Source: CAZYFH01 sp965249175
GTDB taxonomy: Bacteria; Acidobacteriota; Vicinamibacteria; Vicinamibacterales; UBA8438
Assembly (NCBI GenBank): GCA_965249175.1
Contig: OZ252227.1
Coordinates: 6,572,001-6,636,000, forward strand
Direction of reading: 5' to 3'
DNA length: 64,000 nucleotides
Shown here in pieces: positions 9,102-17,623 of the stretch. The notes under the pieces are model-generated. The model did no database searches. It saw nothing but the letters and a program-made list of their open reading frames with translations, and had not been told where the DNA came from. Position 1 is the stretch's first letter, and each line of letters opens with the position of its first letter. A program made the position numbers and the translations under genes.

Positions 9102-10148
9102 ATGCGCGCGATTCACAGATTCGGACTGGTTCTGTCGGCGTTGGCGATTTTCCTGGTTGTTCCTCTAATCCTGATGCTCGCGACACCGGCGGCTGCACAA
9201 ACCGTTCGCATCGTGCAGACCAACAGCGCCGGTGACAACGTGCACATCATCGACCCGGCCACGAACACCGTCGTCGGCGAGATCACCGGCATCGAGCGGG
9301 CGCACGGCGCCGCGCCGTCACCCGACGGGCGATCGATCTACGTCGCCAACGAAGCGGACAACACCGTCGATGTCGTCGACGTCGCGATGCTGAAGGTCAC
9401 GAAGAAGATCCCCCTCAGCGGACGACCCAACAACATCGCCGCCACGCCGGACGGCCGCAAGGTGTATGTCGCCATCGCGCAGTCTCCCGGAGCGCTCGAG
9501 GTCATCGACACCGCCACGAACGAGATCTCCGCCACCATCTCCGTGCATGGCGGCGTGCACAACACCTATGTCACGCCGGACGGGAAGTACGCCATCGCTG
9601 GCATGGTGGGCGCGCGCAACATCACGGTCGTCGACACGAAGACGGACATGCCGGTCTGGACCACCTACTGGGACCTCGGGATCCGTCCCATGGCGTTCGA
9701 CCGGAACCCCGACGGCTCGACGAGACGGATCTACGCGCAACTCTCGAACTTCAACGGCTTTGGCGTGCTGGACTTCGACACGCGCAAAGAAGTCACCCGG
9801 ATTGAATACCCCGGCGTCCCGCGCGATCAGCAGACACCGGGACACGGCGGCAACACCGCGCACGGCATCGGCGTGACCCCCGACAACGAGTATCTCGTTG
9901 CGAACAGCAGCCTCGACAGCACGGTGTACGTCTACACGCTGCCGGACCTCGACCTGGTCGGCAGCGTCAAGGTGGGGCACTCTCCGAACTGGGTCACGAT
10001 TACACCCGACAGCAAGTTCGCCTACATCTCGTTGTCCGGATCGAACAGCGTCGGGGTGATCGACATCGCCGCGGTGAAGATGGTGGCCGAGATCAAGACC
10101 GGCGGCCAGGTGCCAAAGCGCAACGCCACCCTGATCGTCGGGCAGTGA
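9102..10148 (+). CDS. YVTN / YncE-type beta-propeller protein
   Basis: The 348-aa exported protein has a signal peptide (hydrophobic residues 9-30, ending AAAQT). The body is a seven-bladed propeller of YVTN type, with blade signatures such as SPDGRSIYVANEADNTVDVVD, TPDGRKVYVAIA, TPDGKYAIAGMV and TPDSKFAYISLSGSNSVGVID. AAGGAG lies upstream of the start at 9102. Family members are periplasmic binding or redox-accessory proteins often encoded beside c-type cytochromes and quinoproteins, as here. No ligand can be named from sequence. Confidence 0.9.
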   Translation: MRAIHRFGLVLSALAIFLVVPLILMLATPAAAQTVRIVQTNSAGDNVHIIDPATNTVVGEITGIERAHGAAPSPDGRSIYVANEADNTVDVVDVAMLKVTKKIPLSGRPNNIAATPDGRKVYVAIAQSPGALEVIDTATNEISATISVHGGVHNTYVTPDGKYAIAGMVGARNITVVDTKTDMPVWTTYWDLGIRPMAFDRNPDGSTRRIYAQLSNFNGFGVLDFDTRKEVTRIEYPGVPRDQQTPGHGGNTAHGIGVTPDNEYLVANSSLDSTVYVYTLPDLDLVGSVKVGHSPNWVTITPDSKFAYISLSGSNSVGVIDIAAVKMVAEIKTGGQVPKRNATLIVGQ

Positions 10149-10161
10149 TGGCTGTCGGAGC

Positions 10162-10578
10162 ATGGACAGCCGCGGTGCCGCGCTCGTTGGTCTGATCCTC
10201 GCCGTCGTCGGCGCCCCCGCGACGCGGGCGCAACCCGCCGACGGCCTCTACACGAATGCCCAGGCCGACCGCGGTGAGGCGCTCTACGACGAGCAGTGCG
10301 TCGTCTGCCATGGGGCGTTGACCCAGATAACCCCAGACATGGCTGCGCTCCTGGCCGACCACACGTTCCGGGCGCGCTGGACCGGGCGCTCGCTCGGCGA
10401 GTTGTACGAGTTGATCCAGGTGGAGATGCCACAGGACGCCCCCGGGTCGCTTTCGGCGCAGCAAACGACCGACCTCCTGGCCTACATCCTGCGCGGCAAC
10501 AAGCGGCCCGCGGGCGATGTGCCACTGTCAGAGGACGCGGTCGCGTTGGCCGAGCTCCCGTTCGACCCCGCACAGTGA
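10162..10578 (+). CDS. Exported mono-haem cytochrome c
   Basis: The 138-aa protein has a signal peptide (about 1-24, ending TRAQ) and the haem motif C-V-V-C-H at residues 45-49, in DEQCVVCHGAL. The distal Met is probably in QVEMPQDAPGSL. The domain ends with the usual helix TTDLLAYILRGN. It resembles the N-terminal cytochrome of the PQQ fusion at 36483. GGAG precedes the start. It probably accepts electrons from one of the downstream PQQ dehydrogenases. Confidence 0.9.
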   Translation: MDSRGAALVGLILAVVGAPATRAQPADGLYTNAQADRGEALYDEQCVVCHGALTQITPDMAALLADHTFRARWTGRSLGELYELIQVEMPQDAPGSLSAQQTTDLLAYILRGNKRPAGDVPLSEDAVALAELPFDPAQ

Positions 10579-10627
10579 TGGGAATCAGCACGCACGCTGC
10601 CACACGATCAGGCCTGGGCGACCTCAC

Positions 10628-11410
10628 ATGACCAGTCGATATCTCGCGTATGTAGTGACCGTGATCGGACTGATCGCACTCGGCGGCCGCGTCAGCGTCA
10701 CCGTCACCGCGCAGCAGCACGCAGGTCAGTACGAGCCGGCCGACATCGAGTACGGCCTGGCCGTCTATCGCTCGCAGTGTGTCACCTGCCACGGCGACGC
10801 TGGCGACGGTGTCGCGGGTGTCGACCTGCGCGGGGGACAGCTCCGTCGGGCCGGCACAGATCGCCAGCTTCGAGGCGTCATCCGGTTCGGGATCCCCGAC
10901 ACCGGCATGCCGCCATTCGACCTCGACCGCGCGGAGACCGCCGGAATCGTCGCCTATCTGCGAAACATGACCTTCGAGGCGGACACCGTGGCGCTCGGGG
11001 ACGCGGAGCGCGGCCGGGCGCTGTTCGCGGGCAAAGGCGAGTGCGCAGGCTGCCATCGGGTGGACGGACGCGGTCCCCGTCTGGCGCCCGAGCTGACCGC
11101 CATCGGATCGCGCCGCCCGCCGAGCGGGTTGCAGCGGTCCCTCCTCGACCCCACGGGGTCGATGTGGCCGATCAACCGTCCCGTGGTCATCGTGACAGGG
11201 GACGGCGAGCGACTCACCGGCCGTCGGCTCAACGAGGACACCTACACGGTGCAGCTCATCGATGAACAGGAGCGCCTGTTGTCATTCGACAAAGCCGATC
11301 TCCGCGAATACACCGTCCTCACCGAGTCGCCGATGCCGTCGTACGCGGAACGCCTCACGACTCAGGAGCTGGCGGACGTGCTGGCGTATCTCGTGTCCCT
11401 GAAGGGATGA
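10628..11410 (+). CDS. Di-haem cytochrome c
   Basis: Start ATG 10628 gives a 260-aa protein with an N-terminal hydrophobic signal (YLAYVVTVIGLIALGG). It has two haem domains: CVTCH near residue 51, followed by TGMPPFDLD, and CAGCH near residue 139. The second half resembles the putative haem-binding domain (TIGR02603-like) of DUF1592-type systems. It has a beta strand pair before its final helix (PSYAERLTTQELADVLAYL). Its stop overlaps the start of the next PQQ dehydrogenase (ATGA), which makes it a likely direct electron acceptor for that enzyme. Confidence 0.9.
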   Translation: MTSRYLAYVVTVIGLIALGGRVSVTVTAQQHAGQYEPADIEYGLAVYRSQCVTCHGDAGDGVAGVDLRGGQLRRAGTDRQLRGVIRFGIPDTGMPPFDLDRAETAGIVAYLRNMTFEADTVALGDAERGRALFAGKGECAGCHRVDGRGPRLAPELTAIGSRRPPSGLQRSLLDPTGSMWPINRPVVIVTGDGERLTGRRLNEDTYTVQLIDEQERLLSFDKADLREYTVLTESPMPSYAERLTTQELADVLAYLVSLKG

Positions 11411-13119
11411 GACCGACGATGGCCATGACATCGGGAACGACCACGCGCCGACTGCTCTCCATCCTGATGTTGCTCGCGCTGGCGGCGCGGGGCGCGTCCG
11501 GGCAAGTATCCGACGAGCGGCTGCGCCAGGCGGGCGACGAACCACAGAACTGGCTGACGTACTCGGGGGGCTATGCGAGCCAGCGCTACAGCCCGCTGGA
11601 TCAGGTGTCACCCGCCAATGTCGCCAACCTCCAACAGCAATGGGTCTACCAGAACCAGGTCTTCGGCCCCTGGCAGGCGACACCGCTCGTCGTGGACGGC
11701 ATCATGTACGTCACCCAGCGGCCGAACGACGTCGTGGCGCTCGATGCGCGGACCGGCCGGGTCTTCTGGATCTACCGCTACCCCACGCCGTCTGATCAGA
11801 CGGCCTGCTGCGGGTCGAACAACCGCGGCGTCGCTGTCCTGGGCGACAGGGTGTTCATGGCCACGCTCGACGCGCACCTCGTCGCGATCGACGCCGTGAC
11901 CGGCGGCGAGCTATGGAACGTCGAGGTGGCCGACAAGGAGGCCGCCTACGCGCTGACACTGGCGCCGCTGGCGGTCAAGGACAAGCTGATCGTCGGCACG
12001 AGCGGCGGGGACTACGGCATCCGCGGTTTCATCGCCGCGTACGATGCCGAGACCGGCGAGGAGGCGTGGCGGTTCTACACGATTCCTGGGCCGGGAGAGC
12101 CGGGTCACGAGACGTGGGAGCCGTGTCCGGCGTCGCCGACCACGTTCTGCGATCCCGAGGCCTGGATGCACGGCGGCGGCGCGGTTTGGGTCACCGGGTC
12201 ATACGATCCGGTGCTCAACCTGACGTACTGGGGGATCGGCAACCCGGGTCCGGACTTCAACGCGAGCCAGCGTCCCGGCGACAACCTGTACACGGACTCG
12301 GTCGTGGCGCTCGATGCCGACACCGGTGAGTTGCGGTGGCATTTCCAGTTCACGCCGGACGACCCCTACGACTACGACGCCGTGCAGATCCCGGTGCTGA
12401 TCGATGTCGAACGAAACGGCATCCTGTTCAAGGTGATGGTCTGGGGCAACCGCAACGGCTTCTATTACATCCTCGATCGGGCCACCGGTCGGTTTCTCTC
12501 CGGGCGCCCCTTCGTGTCCGTGAACTGGGCCGAGAGCCTCGACGATAGCGGCCGGCCGGTCGAAACGCCGCAAGATCCGGGCGATCCCACGTTCCCGGGT
12601 GTCCAGGGGGGGACGAACTGGTACTCCCCGTCCTACAGCCCGCGCACCGAGCTCTTCTACGTCTCGGCGTGGGAAGACTACGGATCGGTGTTCAACGAGG
12701 CCGAGCAGGAGTACGTACAGGGCCGGGCGTTCATCGGGGGCGCGCCGACGAGCCATGCGCCGGTGCCGGGCGCGCCGACGGTGCCCGGCCTCAGCCGCGG
12801 TCCCCTGAACACGTGGACCGACGCCGCAGGTCACGGCGCGGTCGTCGGCCTGGACGCCGTGACAGGTGAGCGCAAGTGGGTGTTCGAGACGACCGACGTC
12901 AGCTCGAGCGGCATCCTGACGACGGCGTCGGACCTGCTGTTCACCGGCTCGCGGGAGGGCTACTTCCAGGCGCTGGACGCCCGGACCGGCGAACTGCTCT
13001 GGAAGACGAATCTGGGCGGGCAGATCGTCAACGGTCCCATTGCCTATGAGGTGGCGGGTAAGCAGTACGTCGCCACCATCTCCGGGCACTCGCTCGTGGC
13101 GTTCGCGCTCCGCGATTGA
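11407..13119 (+). CDS. PQQ-dependent alcohol dehydrogenase, type I-like (methanol/ethanol family)
   Basis: The 570-aa protein starts with a signal peptide ending GASGQ and folds as an eight-bladed quinoprotein propeller. Blade motifs include NWLTYSGGYASQRYSPLDQV, VVALDARTGRVFWIYRY and TGSYDPVLNLTYWGIGNPGPD. The vicinal cysteine pair that forms the active-site disulfide over PQQ is present (ACCGSNNRG). The PQQ-side loop VWGNRNGFYYILDRATG is intact. The enzyme oxidises an alcohol in the periplasm and delivers electrons to a cytochrome c. The substrate cannot be read from sequence. It is translationally coupled to the di-haem cytochrome upstream. A second quinoprotein follows. Confidence 0.92.
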   Translation: MRPTMAMTSGTTTRRLLSILMLLALAARGASGQVSDERLRQAGDEPQNWLTYSGGYASQRYSPLDQVSPANVANLQQQWVYQNQVFGPWQATPLVVDGIMYVTQRPNDVVALDARTGRVFWIYRYPTPSDQTACCGSNNRGVAVLGDRVFMATLDAHLVAIDAVTGGELWNVEVADKEAAYALTLAPLAVKDKLIVGTSGGDYGIRGFIAAYDAETGEEAWRFYTIPGPGEPGHETWEPCPASPTTFCDPEAWMHGGGAVWVTGSYDPVLNLTYWGIGNPGPDFNASQRPGDNLYTDSVVALDADTGELRWHFQFTPDDPYDYDAVQIPVLIDVERNGILFKVMVWGNRNGFYYILDRATGRFLSGRPFVSVNWAESLDDSGRPVETPQDPGDPTFPGVQGGTNWYSPSYSPRTELFYVSAWEDYGSVFNEAEQEYVQGRAFIGGAPTSHAPVPGAPTVPGLSRGPLNTWTDAAGHGAVVGLDAVTGERKWVFETTDVSSSGILTTASDLLFTGSREGYFQALDARTGELLWKTNLGGQIVNGPIAYEVAGKQYVATISGHSLVAFALRD

Positions 13120-13247
13120 CACGCGGAAATCACGCGACTCTGAAGAGACCAGACGATAGCGCCATGAGACGGAAACGCAGTCCGTGCGCGGCGAAGATCT
13201 GGATCGTGCTGGGCCTGGCACGCGCCGGGCGATCGGATTCCACGACC

Positions 13248-15308
13248 ATGACCACGACCAGGACGCATACGCTGGCGGCGACAGGCATCGTGACCGCGTG
13301 GCTCCTGAGCGCGGGAGTGGCCACCGCGCAAACCGGCGCCGCGAACGGCGAGTGGCCGACCTACGGCGGCGACCTCGGCCACACGCGTTACGCCCCACTC
13401 GATCACATCACGGCCGACAACTTCGGCGACCTGGAGGTCGCGTGGCGCTTCAAGACGGACAATCTGGGTCCGCGTCCCGAGTTCCGGTTTGAAGCCACAC
13501 CGCTGATGGTGAACGGCGTCATGTACTCGACGGCCGGATCGCGGCGCGCGGTCGTGGCCCTCGATGCGGCCACGGGTGAGCTGAGGTGGGTGTATAGCCT
13601 CGACGAGGGTGCGCGCGGTGAGGCGGCACCGCGGCGGCTGTCGGGTCGAGGGCTCGCTTACTGGGACGGAGGGGGCGACGGTGCGGACGCGCGCATCCTC
13701 TACGTCACGCCGGGGTACCGCCTGATCGCGCTCGACACGGAGACGGGCCGTCCCGTTCCCGGGTTCGGCGAGGAGGGTCTCGTCGACCTGAAACGCGAGT
13801 ACGACCAGCAGATCGATCCGATCACCGGCGAGGTCGGGCTGCACGCGACACCGATCGTGGCGAACGACGTGGTGATCGTGGGCGCGGCCCATCGCACGGG
13901 CGGCAATCCGCGCAGCCGGCGCAACGTGAAGGGGTATGTCCGCGGCTACGACGTGCGAACCGGGAAGCGTCTGTGGATTTTTCACACCATCCCGCTGCCG
14001 GGCGAGTACGGGCGGGATACCTGGCTGAGCGATTCCGCGGAGTACACCGGCAACGCGGGGGTCTGGGCGCAGATCTCGGTCGACGAGGAGCTCGGGCTCG
14101 CCTACTTGCCGGTCGAAGCGCCAACGGGCGACTACTTCGGCGCCAATCGGCCGGGCAACAACCTGTTCGGCGAAAGCCTTGTCGCGGTCGACCTCCAGAC
14201 GGGCGAACGGCGCTGGCACTTCCAGCTCGTCCACCACGGCATCTGGGACCACGACATTCCCTGTGCACCGATCCTCATCGACATCACACTGAACGGCCGA
14301 ACGGTGAAAGCCGTGGCGCAACCGACGAAGCAGGCATTCCTCTACGTCTTCAACCGGGAGACCGGCGAGCCGATCTGGCCCATCGAGGAGCGACCGGTGC
14401 CCGCGGGTGACGTGCCTGGCGAGTGGTATTCCCCGACGCAACCGTTCCCCACCCGGCCGCCCGCCTACGACCGTCAGGGCGTGACAGTCGACGACCTCAT
14501 CGACTTCACGCCCGAGCTCCGCGCCGAAGCCGTAGAGCTCGCGTCGCACTACACGATCGGGCCGATCTTTACCCCGCCGGTGGTCAGCCAGCTGGACGGC
14601 CCGCTCGGGATACTCATGGCGCCTGCGGCGGGCGGCGGCACGAACTGGCCAGGGGGGTCGTACGACCCGGAGACCCACATCCTCTATGTGTCATCCAACA
14701 GCTCGCTCGGGGGTCTCGGCATCGTCCCACCCGACCCCGGGCAGTCGGACATGGAGTACATCCAGGGCAACGCGATCACTGGCCCACGCCGCACCGGCGG
14801 TGCCGGTTCGGCGGCCGGCGGCGGTCGGACGGGGGCCAGCGCGGGCTCCGCGCCGCGCGGGGACCGAAGACTCGTCAACCTGAGCGTCCAGGGGCTGCCG
14901 CTCCTGAAACCGCCCTACGGACGGATCAGCGCCATCGACATGGACCGTGGTGAGATCCTCTGGCAGATCGCGCACGGCGAGACGCCTGACCGGGTCAGAA
15001 ATCACCCGGCGCTCCGTGACCGTGACCTCCCACGCACCGGCCGGCCGGGCAGCGTCGGGACCCTGGTGACCTCGACCCTCCTGATCGCCGGTGAGGCGAA
15101 CTACAACACGACCCCGGACGGCCGTGGCGCGATGTTGCGCGCGTACGACAAGGCGACCGGGACGGAGGTGGGCGCGGTCTATATGCCGGCGCCGCAGAGC
15201 GGGTCGCCGATGACCTACATGCTGGACGGCCGGCAGTTCCTCGTGGTCGCCATCAGCGGCGGCGTCTATTCCGGAGAGCTGCTCGCGTTCAGCCTGCCTT
15301 CCGACTAG
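13248..15308 (+). CDS. PQQ-dependent dehydrogenase, glucose-dehydrogenase-like
   Basis: I placed the start at ATG 13248 because it gives a proper signal peptide (MTTTRTHTL...ATAQ). The open frame extends upstream to 13116 through ATG 13164, so a longer N-terminus is possible. The mature ~660-aa propeller has the membrane-GDH style motifs: WPTYGGDLGHTRYAPLDHI, FEATPLMVNGVMYSTAG, WHFQLVHHGIWDHDIPCAP, a PTKQAFLYVFNRETGEP loop and GGTNWPGGSYDPETH. No vicinal Cys-Cys is present, as expected for this branch. A low-complexity Gly/Ala/Arg insert lies near residues 515-540. The 3' end overlaps the convergent kinase gene by 20 bp. Likely a periplasmic sugar or alcohol dehydrogenase. Confidence 0.9.
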   Translation: MTTTRTHTLAATGIVTAWLLSAGVATAQTGAANGEWPTYGGDLGHTRYAPLDHITADNFGDLEVAWRFKTDNLGPRPEFRFEATPLMVNGVMYSTAGSRRAVVALDAATGELRWVYSLDEGARGEAAPRRLSGRGLAYWDGGGDGADARILYVTPGYRLIALDTETGRPVPGFGEEGLVDLKREYDQQIDPITGEVGLHATPIVANDVVIVGAAHRTGGNPRSRRNVKGYVRGYDVRTGKRLWIFHTIPLPGEYGRDTWLSDSAEYTGNAGVWAQISVDEELGLAYLPVEAPTGDYFGANRPGNNLFGESLVAVDLQTGERRWHFQLVHHGIWDHDIPCAPILIDITLNGRTVKAVAQPTKQAFLYVFNRETGEPIWPIEERPVPAGDVPGEWYSPTQPFPTRPPAYDRQGVTVDDLIDFTPELRAEAVELASHYTIGPIFTPPVVSQLDGPLGILMAPAAGGGTNWPGGSYDPETHILYVSSNSSLGGLGIVPPDPGQSDMEYIQGNAITGPRRTGGAGSAAGGGRTGASAGSAPRGDRRLVNLSVQGLPLLKPPYGRISAIDMDRGEILWQIAHGETPDRVRNHPALRDRDLPRTGRPGSVGTLVTSTLLIAGEANYNTTPDGRGAMLRAYDKATGTEVGAVYMPAPQSGSPMTYMLDGRQFLVVAISGGVYSGELLAFSLPSD

Positions 15309-16812
15309 TCTTGCCGCGAGCCCGGCCGCCGGTCGCGGTGAGCCACATCAGCACCGCGGCGACGGCCACGACGGACGCAAGCGTCCCCGCCGCCCACGCA
15401 ACGAACTCGACCTGCTCGACATCCGTCGCCGAGAGTGTCCACAGGCTGCTGGCCCGCCCGCCGACCGCGGCCAAGCCTAACGCCCCTCCCCCGGCGGCAA
15501 CGCCGCCGGCGGCAAGGCCGCCGAGGGCGACCAGCAGGCCGAGCGCCAACCCCCCCAGGCCGATGAAGCCTATGCTCAGGCCGCCCAGGGCAATGCCGCC
15601 AAACGCCATTCCGCCGAGGGCGACCACCCCGATGGCGACATCGCCAATAGCGAGAATGCCCCGGGCGACCCCCAGTCCGTTGGCGGCATAGACGACATGA
15701 ACGAGGGGCAATCCCCAGAGGGTCCGCTGTGCTCGATACTCGTAACCGCGACGGCGCAGGCCCCCGTGCCACTCGGATCGCCACCCGTCCTGGTCCCAGC
15801 CCGCGCGAACGTAGGCCGATCCCCACAGATCATCGTCCGACTCGCCGTCGTCCTCGCCGGGCGAGCGGCGCAGATCCGGGTCGGACAGCGCTTCGACCTC
15901 TGTCTTCAAGTCGCGAGCACGCTGATACCGTAGACTTGGCTGCTTCTCCAACGTGCGCAGCACAACCCGATCGAGGCGCACATCGATTCCCACGCGCTTC
16001 GAGGGTCGTGGAAACCGCCCCACAGGAAGCTCGCCGGTCAACATCTCGTAGAACACGACGCCGAGCGCGTAGATGTCCGCTCGATGGTCGACGTGCGCGG
16101 GCGCCTCGATCTGTTCGGGCGCCATGTAGTGAGGCGTGCCCATCACTTGCTCCGTACGAGTGATGCGGGGTTCAGCTGCCGTCCCGACGAGTTTCGCCAG
16201 TCCGAAGTCGGCGATCTTCAGTGCGCCCTGTCGATCGAGCAGGATGTTGTCGGGCTTAATATCGCGGTGGACGATTCCCTGGTCGTGCGCGTATTGCAGC
16301 GCCTCGCAGATCCGAGGCACGAGCGACAGTGCCTCCTTCGGCTCGATGGCGCCCTCGTCGATCGCGTGGCGCAGCGTAACGCCATCGACCAGCTCCATGA
16401 TCAAATAGTAGAGGCGCTCGCGCTCGCCGAAGTCATAGACCTTGACGATGTTCGGATGGTCCAGCCGTGCCAGCGTCCGCGCTTCGCGAGCGAACCGCTC
16501 TCGAAACCCCTCGCGCTCGAGGAGGTGGGCGTGGATTACCTTGACCGCGACCGGCCGCTCCAGCGTGCGGTGGCGAGCGCGGTAGACCGTGCCCATGCCG
16601 CCCGGTCCGATCAGGCTGAAGTCCTCGAGCTCCGGCAGCCGCCGGCTCAGCTCCTCCGGCGAGAGGGGCGGCGTGTGGGAGGCGTCAGGCCCTGGCCGCG
16701 TCGTCGGCTCCCGCCGATACCCCGCGCGGAGCGCGCAGAAGGGGCAGACGCCCGGTGGGGCGTCGGTGGGAATCTCAGTCTTGCACGTCGGGCAAATCGG
16801 GGGCTCGGTCAT
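15289..16812 (-). CDS. Zinc-ribbon Ser/Thr protein kinase with hydrophobic repeat tail
   Basis: The 507-aa protein starts at MTEPPICPTCK. An N-terminal zinc ribbon has C-P-T-C and C-P-F-C pairs (residues ~7-27). The kinase domain follows with the P-loop GPGGMGTVYRAR, VAVKVI lysine, HRDIKPDN catalytic loop, DFG and GTPHYMAPEQ activation segment, all intact. Residues ~376-453 are an unusual run of five-residue hydrophobic repeats (see separate entry), and a final membrane helix (ASVVAVAAVLMWL) precedes a basic tail. This predicts a membrane-bound kinase with its catalytic domain in the cytoplasm. It is the third gene after the ADOP permease and ECF sigma factor, so it may control that sigma factor by phosphorylation; that is an inference. 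Confidence 0.9.
   Translation of the reverse strand: MTEPPICPTCKTEIPTDAPPGVCPFCALRAGYRREPTTRPGPDASHTPPLSPEELSRRLPELEDFSLIGPGGMGTVYRARHRTLERPVAVKVIHAHLLEREGFRERFAREARTLARLDHPNIVKVYDFGERERLYYLIMELVDGVTLRHAIDEGAIEPKEALSLVPRICEALQYAHDQGIVHRDIKPDNILLDRQGALKIADFGLAKLVGTAAEPRITRTEQVMGTPHYMAPEQIEAPAHVDHRADIYALGVVFYEMLTGELPVGRFPRPSKRVGIDVRLDRVVLRTLEKQPSLRYQRARDLKTEVEALSDPDLRRSPGEDDGESDDDLWGSAYVRAGWDQDGWRSEWHGGLRRRGYEYRAQRTLWGLPLVHVVYAANGLGVARGILAIGDVAIGVVALGGMAFGGIALGGLSIGFIGLGGLALGLLVALGGLAAGGVAAGGGALGLAAVGGRASSLWTLSATDVEQVEFVAWAAGTLASVVAVAAVLMWLTATGGRARGKTSRKAG
15454..15687 (-). repeat. Coding repeat: about 14 hydrophobic A-[LIF]-G-G-x units in the kinase tail
   Basis: Read on the minus strand, this segment encodes about 78 residues with a period of five: AIGVV, ALGGM, AFGGI, ALGGL, SIGFI, GLGGL, ALGLL and so on. 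The spacing is that of pentapeptide-repeat proteins, but the residues are nearly all Gly, Ala and large aliphatics. It could be a hydrophobic quadrilateral beta-helix or a set of tightly packed GxxxG helices in the membrane. Confidence 0.75.
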
Positions 16813-16873
16813 CGTCGCTCGCGGGGCGGCACGCCCGCCCGTCACCTGGTTCTACGCGAACACGACGGAAGTG

Positions 16874-17623
16874 TTACACACTCGGCGACGACGTACGCGC
16901 CAGCGTCTCGAGCAGGCTCCGAAGCTCGTCATCGACGTCGGACGGGTCCTCGACCGTCTCCGCAATCAGCTCGCGGAGACGGTCACGCCAGCGGCGCCGT
17001 AGGCGGGAGACCGCCGTCCGGAGCGCACCCGGGCTCTGACCAAGGCGCTCGGCCAGCTCCGCATACGGCAGGGCGTCGTCCCCGGCGCCGACATACCCCC
17101 GAAGCGCGTCGAAGAGGTCGGCTTTGCCGGACTGCACGTAGTGCAACCGGAGGTCGGACACCGCTCGGTCGAGCAAGCCCAGCGCCCATCGACGTTCGTA
17201 GATCGCGTCGGGACTGAGCTGATGGGTCGCCTCGACGCCGTAGCGTTCCTCCGCACCGTCGATATCGATCGACAGCGTCTCCGCCGCGCCGCCCCGTTTG
17301 AGTGTCGTTTCTCGGCGCCATTCCCCTGCCAGGAAGTTCTTCATCGAGCTGAGGAGAAAGGTCCTGAACCGACCGCGCGCTGGATCCGCCGCCGCCAGGC
17401 CGCGGCCCTCGAGCAACTTGGCGAAGAACGACTGCGTCAGATCGCGCGCATCGTCGGCGTCGTGACCGCGCCGGCGCACGTAGGCGTAGAGCGGATACCA
17501 ATACTCGGCGCACAGCGTGGCCAGGGCGCGCGCCGAGCCCTCGGAGGGTGTGCCACCGGCGGCTCGCACCACGCTCCAGTGCGTGGTCGCGAAGCGGCGG
17601 CGCGGGGTCGGCTCCCCTGTCAC
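16874..17623 (-). CDS. ECF-type RNA polymerase sigma factor
   Basis: The 249-aa protein starts with GTG at 17623, overlapping the permease stop as GTGA. It begins FATTHWSVV, a signature of large ECF-like sigma factors of Planctomycetes and Acidobacteria. Region 2 follows (LCAEYWYPLYAYVRRRGHDADDARDLTQSFFAKLLE). The C-terminal part contains a region-4 helix-turn-helix (LPYAELAERLGQSPGALRTAVSRLRRRWRDRLR). No anti-sigma gene is beside it. Instead a kinase gene follows 61 bp downstream, and sigma factors of this class are often found with Ser/Thr kinases. Confidence 0.9.
   Translation of the reverse strand: MTGEPTPRRRFATTHWSVVRAAGGTPSEGSARALATLCAEYWYPLYAYVRRRGHDADDARDLTQSFFAKLLEGRGLAAADPARGRFRTFLLSSMKNFLAGEWRRETTLKRGGAAETLSIDIDGAEERYGVEATHQLSPDAIYERRWALGLLDRAVSDLRLHYVQSGKADLFDALRGYVGAGDDALPYAELAERLGQSPGALRTAVSRLRRRWRDRLRELIAETVEDPSDVDDELRSLLETLARTSSPSV

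Noticed and set aside
13210..13226. Sigma-54 promoter-like TGGCACGCGCC
   Set aside because: The -12 box does not match TTGC and the site is in probable coding sequence.
13044..14678. 544-codon minus-strand open frame over the quinoproteins
   Set aside because: Antisense of two PQQ genes; no signal peptide or motif.
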